Below, one piece after another: positions 33,061 through 41,688 of a stretch of 64,000 nucleotides of DNA. The notes under the pieces are model-generated. The model ran no database searches. It was not told the origin of the DNA and was given only the letters and a program-made list of their open reading frames with translations. The stretch is taken from positions 248,001-312,000 of the forward strand of contig NQMI01000022.1 of the NCBI GenBank assembly GCA_002270565.1, written 5' to 3'. Source of the DNA: Stenocarpella maydis. Lineage: Eukaryota; Ascomycota; Sordariomycetes; Diaporthales; Diaporthaceae. The translations under genes were made by a program, and so were the position numbers. Each line of letters starts with the position of its first letter. The first letter of the stretch is position 1.

Positions 33061-33169
33061 TCCATGCTTCCAACGAGAGCCCAAGTGACGAGGACCGCGT
33101 CGTCAATATGAGCCTTGATTGCCTACCGTACTTCAGCAATCCTATTTCCTAGCGCTAACTTTCTGTTGC

Positions 33170-35371
33170 CTACTTCTCAGTTGGCGTGATGTCTCCGGGC
33201 GATTTTTCCGCTTTAAGCACCCTCGCCTGCTTTGCTTCGTCGTGGTTGCTCTTCTCCCCTTTTGCTTCAATCGACTGTTGAATCCTACTTGGATGGTAGT
33301 TTCCGGAAATGTCGCTGAAGATGCACTTTGTAGTCTCTACAAGTGTCTTGCGCCCTTCGTATACCGGAAATAGGCCAACGCCGAAGAGAGAGCCGAAGAT
33401 CCAAATAATACCCACGACAACCCAGCCGGTAAAGAATTGTTTGCTAAAGATGTATCCGCTGCCATACATAGGCATTGGCCAAAGCACGAGCAAGGCAAGA
33501 GTCAAGACCACGGTCATTGTTTTGCTGATCTTGCTTGCCCTTGATAGCTTCGTCTGCTCTGCCTCAAATTCGGTAGAGGTCTCGACATGGCCACCGGGGA
33601 TGTTTTCAAGGTCAAGGTGAGCTGCGGCAGCCAAATCGTGATCATCCCCTTGCCTGATATGCATCATTGATTTCCAGTCGTAATTCTGAAGACCAAACAC
33701 GAGGGTCAGGACTGGTATGATTAGTGCAGGAGAGAGCAAAGCCACCACGTTCCCGGCCAGCATTGGGTTGTTGGATCCTGTGCACAACACTCCCAGGTTT
33801 CCACACTCCTTCTTGGCAGTAACCAGCCAAGCGATCAGCGCGAAGGCGAGTCCCAAAATGGGAGACAAGGCTGCAGCCCATTTATTCTGGCCACGCCAGG
33901 TGAGCGTGAGCGTCGCTGGAAGGACGGCAGATGAGATAATGACCCCCATCATAAGGTAGAGGTATCCCATAGAGATGCCTGCGTAGTGGAGCCCGACAGA
34001 GAAGCTGGCAATAAAGACGGCATAGCCAACCACGATGCAGTGGCTCATCCAGATCAGGCGTTTCCCGCTGGCATCGGGCTTGAAGTAGGTCCGATATAGA
34101 TCGTATGTGAATATTGATGACACGGCGATGAGTTCTGATGACGTGGCCGAAGTCACTGCCATGAAGACAATAAGCAGAGTCGCAACAGCGCCGCCTTTCC
34201 CAAGCAGGGCGACTGCTGCGTAGGGAAGTACAAGGCCTGCCGATACGTCCGCTTCAGTCATCCTGTCAGGGTAAGTCGGGAAACGCGGGTTCGACTCGAG
34301 TGCCAGGGCAGATAAGCCCATGGTTGTGGCTGTCAGCCAAGGGATGGCGAACCAAGAGAGCCCGCCGAGGATATAACCAGGCAGTGCATGGACGGGCGAG
34401 GCGGCGATGGCCTTGTTGTAATAGCCATTGTCAAGGAATACGGTACCGAAATTCCCGACGATATTTATCACGAAAAATATAGCACCCTCCTTGGATCTCA
34501 TGGTGAGGTACGACCCGTCTTTGTTGCCCTCGACAGGATGATCCAAGGCGGCCGAGACAAGGAGATCGTAGACGGCACCTGGGGAGCCGAGAACATCCGA
34601 AGACGCGTAGGCGGTTAGGGAAAAGATGATTATAATAACCAATAAGATGAAGGTGTGGACCCAGTCAGTCAGAATAGTCGCCTTGAGGCCGCCAACGAGA
34701 GTGTACGCAACGACCCCGACCGGCAACAAATAGATGGCTGCAACTGTATGCATCCCCGTCAACGCATTGACTGTGGCTGAGCCGCCGACGATGAGCATAA
34801 GGGACACCAGTATGTTGGTCACAAGGCCAAATACCATGAAGACAATGTGTGGGATGGTTCCATAGCGGGCCTTGATGACTTCAAGGAAGGTGTGCGCATT
34901 GGGGGCTCGGCGCTTCAACTCAATCGCGAGCGTGGCGAAGAGAAGAATCTGAACGGTGGCGCCGGAGGCATACCAGAATGGCCCAGATACGCCATACCTG
35001 TAGCATACGCCGGTCGATTGAAGCTGAGTCCCGGGTTAGCCAGCAGTCGTATGGGCTACATCTCGCTTGGATGCAGGTATTCCAGGCCCGGCACATACGA
35101 GCGTTGCTGCCCACGTCCAGGATGAGACTACAGCTGACCCAACCAGGCCAGACTTGACGGTCCTTCCAGCAGTGTTGAACATCTCGGATGTTTGCAGCTC
35201 GCTATTGTAGCGCCGCAGAACAAATGTGACGAGTATCATGCCTGTAACGGTCAGCAATGGCTCACGTCCTGGACCTGGCAGCTGGTGAGCAGACATACCC
35301 ATGGCAAACAGAGCGCCCAGGCCAATCACAATGCCATAGCCGACACTCTGATCCAAAGCAGCTTGCACCAT
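33170..35371 (-). CDS. DUR3: Urea active transporter DUR3 (sodium:solute symporter family)
   Basis: Exons 35371-35299, 35241-35099 and 35023-33170; introns of 57 and 75 bases; product 689 residues, the usual DUR3 length. Across the junctions it reads [63 protein letters not shown], then [23 protein letters not shown]. All of these are hallmark DUR3 segments. About 15 hydrophobic segments follow the SSS fold, and the C-terminal tail is Lys/Glu-rich. Fungal DUR3 is a plasma-membrane proton/urea symporter (also polyamines in yeast). Five GATA-factor sites upstream (35666-35810) fit nitrogen-repressed expression. The gene is divergent from the glycosidase at 36386. Confidence 0.95.
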
Positions 35372-35665
35372 CTTGTCTTTGCAGAGAGTACCTCCGGTGA
35401 ATAATTGCCTGATTGGGGAGGGGGGGCAACAATATTCTTCAAGATATTACGCAGCGTATGTCGGTTGACTGCGACCTTATTAGGGACAAGAGGTTCAAAG
35501 GTACGCAACCTCGGTGTGACAGCAGGTGGACCCATCGTCCTGATATGCCGTTCAGCCTTCCTCCCACCTCCGTTCAAGCTTTCTTGCCGCTTGGTCTGAC
35601 GCCGCATGTGCTTGTCTCTGCCCATCTACATAGCTTTGGTAACATGCGCCGGTCAGATCAGACAG

Positions 35666-35810
35666 AGATAAGCTATCGGGTGCACTTTATTGCTCGATCA
35701 TTGCATTAGCAGCATGTCGTTGCAAAAGATAGGCATCCTGACTGGCTGGCTCGGAAGCGTATCTCTGCTTTATCTCTGCGATGGGGACAGTGTGCAACTG
35801 CAGGCGATAA
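35666..35810. promoter_or_regulatory. Cluster of five HGATAR sites (AreA/NIT2-type) upstream of DUR3
   Basis: AGATAA at 35666-35671, CGATAG on the minus strand at 35673-35678, AGATAG at 35727-35732, AGATAA on the minus strand at 35770-35775, and CGATAA at 35805-35810. They lie 295-440 bases upstream of the DUR3 ATG. Under uniform bases about 0.4 sites would be expected in 145 bases. GATA factors of the AreA/NIT2 type switch on urea uptake genes when preferred nitrogen is scarce. Confidence 0.6.
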
Positions 35811-36284
35811 GTTGATGGCAGAAACAGACGCCAGTCCTCTTTAGGGCGCGAGACATGCATTAGTGGGGCTCTACCATTCTTATTGCATGCCCCCACGATC
35901 CGTGGAGGAGGCCTTGCCCCGGAAATGCTCATCTTCAATCTGGGGCACGACTCCCTGTCCACAGCAGAAATATCCCGCAAGTGGAAATTTGTTTGTCCGA
36001 ACTGGTCAAGACACTGCCCTGCTCCGACAGGCTAGCTTCACTGCCAACAACGACGCAACAGACAGCCAGGCTAGGGTTTCGGATGCGGACGGTGGCAGGA
36101 CATTCAACGACGGCAACAGCTGGGTCTGACACAGACATTCGACGTGGGACGAGACGGGGCAAGGCGTGATCCATGCTGCATTCAACCTGCATTTCTTTTT
36201 GCCAGTCCTTTTGTTTCCCCTGTTTCTGTGCGGCAGTGAAGGAAAGCCTGTCAAACCAAGGCCGAGTGTGGTTCTCCGGATCTA

Positions 36285-36308
36285 CCCCCCCCCCCCCNNC
36301 CCCCCCCC
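36285..36308. other. Poly-C tract with NN assembly gap
   Basis: Thirteen C, two undetermined bases (NN at 36298-36299), then nine C. The assembler could not resolve the homopolymer, so the true length here is unknown. It lies 77 bases before the ATG at 36386 and does not affect coding sequence. Confidence 0.95.
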
Positions 36309-36385
36309 GCCTCTAACCACCAGGGCTGCTTGGGTCAAATCACACCCGAGGTCCTCGTTGATATGGCCACCGCCCAATAAGCACA

Positions 36386-38761
36386 ATGGACGCCACGTTT
36401 TCAGCCCACGACCTCTCTGAGGCGGCGCTTGGTGGCCCAATCCGCATCGAAGATGGGCGCTTCGTTGATGCATATGGCAGGGCAGTATGCCTCCGAGGCT
36501 TCAACATCGCCGGTGCCAGCAAGATGCCTACGAAACCCAACGGCCTCACACATCTTTGGGACGGCGACAGCTTCTACCAACACCGCACTGTCGATTTTAC
36601 CGGGCGGCCATTCCCTCTCGATGAAGCACCCCTCCACTTCCGCCGGCTGCAGGCTTGGGGCATGCCTCTGATCAGGCTTCTCGTGACGTGGGAATCGCTC
36701 GCCCACGCCGGCCCGAACCCCCAAGCAGACATAGACTTGTCCTACGTTGACTATCTCCGGAAGCTCATCGAGATGATGCCCAGTTATGGCCTGAAGTGCT
36801 TCGTCTGTGCCCATCAGGACGTCTGGAGCCGGTTCTGTGGTGGGAGCGGTGCTCCGGGCTGGACCCTTGAGGCTGCTGGCCTAGACATGGAGGCCTTCAC
36901 CGACACTGGCGCTGCCTACATCCACGGGCAGGACGAGGCGAGGAGAGCAAAGGCACCCCCCAACGAGCGGGAGCCGAGTGGCCCCTTCGTGTGGCCATCT
37001 GGGAACCAGAAACTGGCAGCCTCTACCATGGCGACGCTCTTCTGGGCCGGTGATGCCCTTGCACCGCAGCTCAAGTGTCTTCGGGCCCCTCTTAATGGCA
37101 AGGGTAACGCCGAGGAAGTCTCGATCCAGCAATTCCTTCAGGATGCCCTCGTTGAAGCGTTTGGCCGCCTGGCCGACGAGGTTGGATCACTTGAGGCATG
37201 CCTGGGTTTCGAGCCCATGAATGAGCCGGACCGCGGCTTGATCAATCTGCACAGCTTCAACGGCTGGAACTACAATACAGACCTCCACATAGGATTCTTT
37301 CCATCCCTCATTCAGTCCCTAGCGCTGGGGAGTGGCTACCCCCAAAAGGTCCCATACTATGTCAAATCGTGGCCGTGGCCTACTCATCAGTCCCACCAGG
37401 CATTGGTTGATCCCAAGGGTCGTTCTGCCTGGCTGACAGCGGCCCAGACAAATACAGTCGTTGACAGGCCCCGGGGCATGGGGCAGTGCGTCTGGCGTGC
37501 GCATGGTGTCTGGGACTGGGATGAGCAGAATAAGCACCCCGTCGTTTTGCAACGCGACTATTTCGACCGTGACCATCGGCCTGGCCGCGAGGCGCATAGG
37601 ATCGAGTGGTATAGAGATTGCTATGCTCCATTTGTGCTCAAGTTCACGGCACGCGTGTCCGGCCGCTTCCAAAAGCACCTGTCCTTTGTTGAGCCGCTGC
37701 CCAACCAGTTCATGCCGCCATGGCAGGCCGAGGATCGTGACCTCCTCCGGAAACAACACCAGGCGAGCACGGTCATCGACTCTGGTCGTCCGCAGAATCT
37801 TGTCTATGCCCCTCACTTTTACGACCTTAACGTTCTCTTCAGCAAGGTCCACACGCGGATGAGCGTGAACGTGCAGGGCCTGGCCAGGGGCATGTTCATT
37901 CTGCGCGCGCTGTACTTTGGCGCAGCCGGCCTGCGCAGGAACTACACCACTCAGCTTCGCAATATCGTGCGGCATGCCCACGCCTTCCTCGGCCAGCTCC
38001 CGATCCTGATCGGGGAGGTTGGCATCCCTTTTGACGTGAACGGACGCACGGCCTTCAGAACAGGGAACTACGACAGCCAGCGAGAACTGATGCACGCCCT
38101 CATCTCCGCCATGGAAGACAACTTTGTTGGCTTCACCCTCTGGAACTACAATCCGATCAATGACACCGAGCACGGCGATGGCTGGAATGACGAGGACTTT
38201 TCGGTTGTCACCAGCGACAGCGCTGCTGTCGACTACCGGAACCAGCGGCACGAGGCTGACGAACTGTTCCGCGGGGCCAGGGCTCTTGACGTCGTGATCC
38301 GTCCGTACGCGGCCAAGGTTGCTGGTATTCCGACCCGGTCGCACTGGGACCCGCGAACCCTGAGCTTCGAGTTCGAGTGGCAAAGCGTTCCCGGTGGGCC
38401 GACGGCTGGACGGTCTCGAGTTACGGAGATTTACCTTCCAAATTATCACTATGCCGTACACGATCTTCGTATCGAGGTTAGCGACGGGGAATGGTCGGTA
38501 GATATGGAGAAGCAGACGCTGTATGTGACGCACGAGACGCGTTGTGTCAGACATAAAATTGTGCTCCAGATACAGGGGCTCCAACAGCATCTGCTTCGGA
38601 GGGTCGAGTGCCGACGAAGAGCATTCCCGCGTGGCTTCCCACTCAACATGACGCCCGCTTACGCTGATGTGTGGATCGAATCAGTATCTTTCGAGCACGT
38701 GGTCTGGGCAATCGCGCTGATTGTGGCCATGGCTGCTGTCTACGCAAAGTTCCTGCTGTGA
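36386..38761 (+). CDS. GH5 sterylglucosidase/glucosylceramidase-type enzyme (EGCrP-like)
   Basis: Intronless, 791 residues, no signal peptide. Residues 14-120 hold the characteristic start of the family (DAYGRAVCLRGFNIAGASK, then FRRLQAWGMPLIRLLVTWESL). Acid/base Glu280 lies in FEPMNEPDRG, and nucleophile Glu544 in LIGEVGIPFD. A C-terminal beta-domain follows and the protein ends with one hydrophobic helix (VVWAIALIVAMAAVYAKFLL), a likely tail anchor. This layout fits the fungal GH5_12 enzymes (EGCrP1/EGCrP2, Sgl1), which remove glucose from glucosylceramide or steryl glucosides inside the cell (cytosol or vacuole). Which of the two lipids is the substrate cannot be read from sequence. Neighbouring genes are DUR3 (divergent) and an M6 peptidase (convergent, 283 bases apart). 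Confidence 0.9.
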   Translation: MDATFSAHDLSEAALGGPIRIEDGRFVDAYGRAVCLRGFNIAGASKMPTKPNGLTHLWDGDSFYQHRTVDFTGRPFPLDEAPLHFRRLQAWGMPLIRLLVTWESLAHAGPNPQADIDLSYVDYLRKLIEMMPSYGLKCFVCAHQDVWSRFCGGSGAPGWTLEAAGLDMEAFTDTGAAYIHGQDEARRAKAPPNEREPSGPFVWPSGNQKLAASTMATLFWAGDALAPQLKCLRAPLNGKGNAEEVSIQQFLQDALVEAFGRLADEVGSLEACLGFEPMNEPDRGLINLHSFNGWNYNTDLHIGFFPSLIQSLALGSGYPQKVPYYVKSWPWPTHQSHQALVDPKGRSAWLTAAQTNTVVDRPRGMGQCVWRAHGVWDWDEQNKHPVVLQRDYFDRDHRPGREAHRIEWYRDCYAPFVLKFTARVSGRFQKHLSFVEPLPNQFMPPWQAEDRDLLRKQHQASTVIDSGRPQNLVYAPHFYDLNVLFSKVHTRMSVNVQGLARGMFILRALYFGAAGLRRNYTTQLRNIVRHAHAFLGQLPILIGEVGIPFDVNGRTAFRTGNYDSQRELMHALISAMEDNFVGFTLWNYNPINDTEHGDGWNDEDFSVVTSDSAAVDYRNQRHEADELFRGARALDVVIRPYAAKVAGIPTRSHWDPRTLSFEFEWQSVPGGPTAGRSRVTEIYLPNYHYAVHDLRIEVSDGEWSVDMEKQTLYVTHETRCVRHKIVLQIQGLQQHLLRRVECRRRAFPRGFPLNMTPAYADVWIESVSFEHVVWAIALIVAMAAVYAKFLL

Positions 38762-39044
38762 GGGTGTGCCGGAGTTCCTGAAGCGCCGGCTGATGTATGG
38801 TGATGGTCAAAGGTGGCATATTTGGCATTACTGTAGATCAGAGCGCCTTACAACCGTATCTGTCTACTGGACAGGATCTCATGGTCCAACCGATGTTGGC
38901 TTCCAGGTAGCCCTTGCCTTCAATGCTGATACCACAACAGGGCGGACGGAGGGTAGGGCGCCAGGCAAGCAGAGCAACGGTGTCTTATTGTCTATTGATA
39001 GGACAGATACTCCCACTAGCAGACATTTCAGGACCGCAAGATGC

Positions 39045-41063
39045 CTATAGACTGACCACGCACTCGGCCAAACTTGATACACTCCCATCAGACTCTGAAG
39101 TAGCAGACAGCTTGACTACTGCCTGGGCATCTGCGTTCTCAGCCGCAGCAACAGCAACCATCACCTGTGCCTTGGCCCCGAAATCTGCAACAGCAAGCTC
39201 GTTTGGAAGCTCTACTTTCCAACCGCTGCCCCCTTCGACCTCGGCCGTGAGGCGGTAAATGTCGCTTTTGGTATACTGCCCTAGACTCGCACTTCCTGCT
39301 GCTGACTGGCTGCCGGTATTGGTCAGATCAAACACGCACGCCACCCCTTGTGCCGAAGAGGGACTGCCAGACCCCACAACGGCGCCAGCGCTGAGCTCGA
39401 CGCCGCTCGTGCCTGTGCTGTTGCCGTTTGACCCCAGGGCCCGGGCCCCGACCGTGTAGTGTAGCACGCCCAGGTCGTCGCGGCGGCGGCTGACGACGTA
39501 GAAGTGCAGGCCGTTGGCCTCGTCTATGTGCTCATACTGACTGCCCGACCTCGTCCCGGCGTGGAACAGGGCATCGGCCAGCTGCCGGTAGTCGCCGATG
39601 GTCACCTTTTGCTCCTTTCCGTCCGGCCGGATGTAGTCGACGACGCCGATGTCGAGCGGGTTTGCGTCGATTGTCCACTGGAACGGCTGGGACCTGTCCG
39701 AGTCCTTGGTCTTGCTGATCATGACGCCGCTGTCTGGTGTGAAGCTGTCGGCACCCATGCGGTCGACCACCTCGAGGTCGTAGTTGTTATAGCCTCCGCC
39801 GTCGCACAAGGGCGCCGTGGAGACATTGCAGTAGGGCGACAGGTCGGTGCCGAATGCGACGCGGACACCAATGAGGCCGCCAGGGTTGTCCACTGCGCGG
39901 GCAGTCACCTCTGCGGTAACGATCCCCAGGGGTGCCAGGTCTGACTTCTGGACAACCAGCACCTTTGACTCGTCCGTCAGGCCGAGCTGGAGCTTATCGC
40001 GGACAGTATGGAGAGATCCCATGGTCCCGCCCTGAAGCGAGGGAATCTGCCAGCGGGTGTGAGGGCCCCCGGGCCCGTTGAAACTACCTCGAGACATCAT
40101 GCTCCAAGGCCCGGTATATGTCCTCCTGGCAGGGACCCCGTAAGGGTTGTTGTAGTTATCGCCGATGCCGAGGAGGTGAGAGAGCTCGTGAGCATATGTC
40201 GCGGCCCCGGACGACTCCGCCTGCGTCGAGGATCCTCCACCTGCATTGGGCCAGATGGTCGACGCCGAGGCCCACGAGGTCCACTCGACATATCGGGTCT
40301 TGGCGTAGTTTGGCAGTGAGCTGTTGCCCGGGGGGCCGAAGTCGTCCGTCACGTCCGCGTTTGAGAGGAACTTCATGACGCCAAACTCTTGCCACGACCC
40401 TGACTCGTCCTGGCCGGCACTGAGGATGAAGACAAGCTCGTAGCTGTCCGCAGTGGCGTTGCCCACGTCCGCGCGCCATGCCCCGAGAGCATCAGTGCGG
40501 AGGTCGGCAGTGCATGGCTCTTCTGGACAGGCCCCTGGATTCATGCCCCTCTCATCGACGCCATACTGGAAGGACTTGGAAGGGAGTCTGTATGCCCCGA
40601 AGGCAGTCAAGTCGACGCCATAGCGTCCGGCAGAGTCCTCCATCCAGTACTCGTGCAGGGTGTGGTTGCGGTTGAGGTCCTGCGGCTTGTTGAGGAGGTC
40701 CCGGTAGAAGCCCGGCACTTGCTCACGCTCGAGCTCGGAGGCATCTGGCTGGGGGTTCTTGAAGGGCGTTGCCGCAACAGGCCTTGTGATGGTGAAGTTC
40801 TCGTCGGGATAGTCTACCGCAACAAGGGCGATCCGGAAGTTCCTGACGGATCCGGTCTGTGCTGGGTCTGACCAGTCGGTCCCCGGAGGTGGCCTGAAGT
40901 CTTCCCATGTCATATCATCTGGGTTGACCCAGTCCTGCTTGTCCAGCACGGCGAATGGGTCCTCAACGGCCCTGCGGTCAAGTGAGGGCGGCGCCGGAGC
41001 ACAACGGACAATACCGGCCAATACGGCCGCTGTCAGGCAGCCGCTGACGCCTTTGCGCAACAT
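39045..41063 (-). CDS. Secreted M6-family metallopeptidase
   Basis: Single exon, 672 residues when started at the ATG at 41063. That ATG is preferred because it begins a signal peptide (MLRKGVSGCLTAAVLAGIVRCAPAP); the frame is open 180 bases further upstream. The zinc motif HELSH starts at His292 in ATYAHELSHLLGIGDN. WSMMSRGSFNGPGG supplies the Met-turn region typical of M6 (immune-inhibitor-A-like) peptidases. N-glycosylation sites are common. A propeptide probably precedes the catalytic domain. The C-terminal 200 residues are beta-rich, with an immunoglobulin-like look. It should digest external proteins. No intron signals break the frame. Confidence 0.88.
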   Translation of the reverse strand: MLRKGVSGCLTAAVLAGIVRCAPAPPSLDRRAVEDPFAVLDKQDWVNPDDMTWEDFRPPPGTDWSDPAQTGSVRNFRIALVAVDYPDENFTITRPVAATPFKNPQPDASELEREQVPGFYRDLLNKPQDLNRNHTLHEYWMEDSAGRYGVDLTAFGAYRLPSKSFQYGVDERGMNPGACPEEPCTADLRTDALGAWRADVGNATADSYELVFILSAGQDESGSWQEFGVMKFLSNADVTDDFGPPGNSSLPNYAKTRYVEWTSWASASTIWPNAGGGSSTQAESSGAATYAHELSHLLGIGDNYNNPYGVPARRTYTGPWSMMSRGSFNGPGGPHTRWQIPSLQGGTMGSLHTVRDKLQLGLTDESKVLVVQKSDLAPLGIVTAEVTARAVDNPGGLIGVRVAFGTDLSPYCNVSTAPLCDGGGYNNYDLEVVDRMGADSFTPDSGVMISKTKDSDRSQPFQWTIDANPLDIGVVDYIRPDGKEQKVTIGDYRQLADALFHAGTRSGSQYEHIDEANGLHFYVVSRRRDDLGVLHYTVGARALGSNGNSTGTSGVELSAGAVVGSGSPSSAQGVACVFDLTNTGSQSAAGSASLGQYTKSDIYRLTAEVEGGSGWKVELPNELAVADFGAKAQVMVAVAAAENADAQAVVKLSATSESDGSVSSLAECVVSL

Positions 41064-41688
41064 GTTCAAACAGACGACAGCAGGGCTCTGGATCGCCACG
41101 CACGCGGCATCAAACGAGGCCCGGAGCGGCACTGCAGGGCGTGGCACTTCTTTATGGATGCCGCACATGCAACCGTCTCCGCACGCCCTGAGGCCCGATG
41201 GCAAGGTGACATGGCTGAGGATCTGCGGTGCCAGAGATTGCATGAGCTGCCGCCCATCTCAGCTACTACCTGCTGCATCCGGTCGCTAGTCACTGCAGAG
41301 ACGGAGATGCCAAGCAGGATAAAGCCATGGATGCCAAGGGGTCTCAGTGCAAGTGGGGGAGGGCTTCTGCGCCCCCAAGAACAGATAAGAATTAAAAACG
41401 TGCTGTGATTTCTTCGAGTACGTCTACAGCGGGTTTTCGATGCCCGGCGCGGGCCCAGGGCTTAGTTACGGTATATGCTTTGATTACTTGCGTATCATTG
41501 ATTGCCAGCTGCGGTCATACCCAATACCTTCAAGTAGTCCTTTGCGGGGTCTGACCAGTTCAGGACTCTCCATGACCAAGCCATCTTGCACATGTGGTGA
41601 GGATGGTCCAACTCAAAATAGAAATAGAAATTATATCCTCAGGCTCGTATCCGCCCTAAGACTCCGGGCATATCCACCTGGGCAGGTT
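41064..41688. other. Intergenic, M6 promoter and Trk 3' region
   Basis: About 625 bases. It includes one AGATAA (about 41385) as a possible GATA-factor site for the peptidase. No gene supported. Confidence 0.45.

Noticed and set aside
37319..38590. 423-residue ORF antisense to the GH5 enzyme
   Set aside because: Long but a mirror of strong codon bias in the sense gene; no family features and no splice or promoter support.
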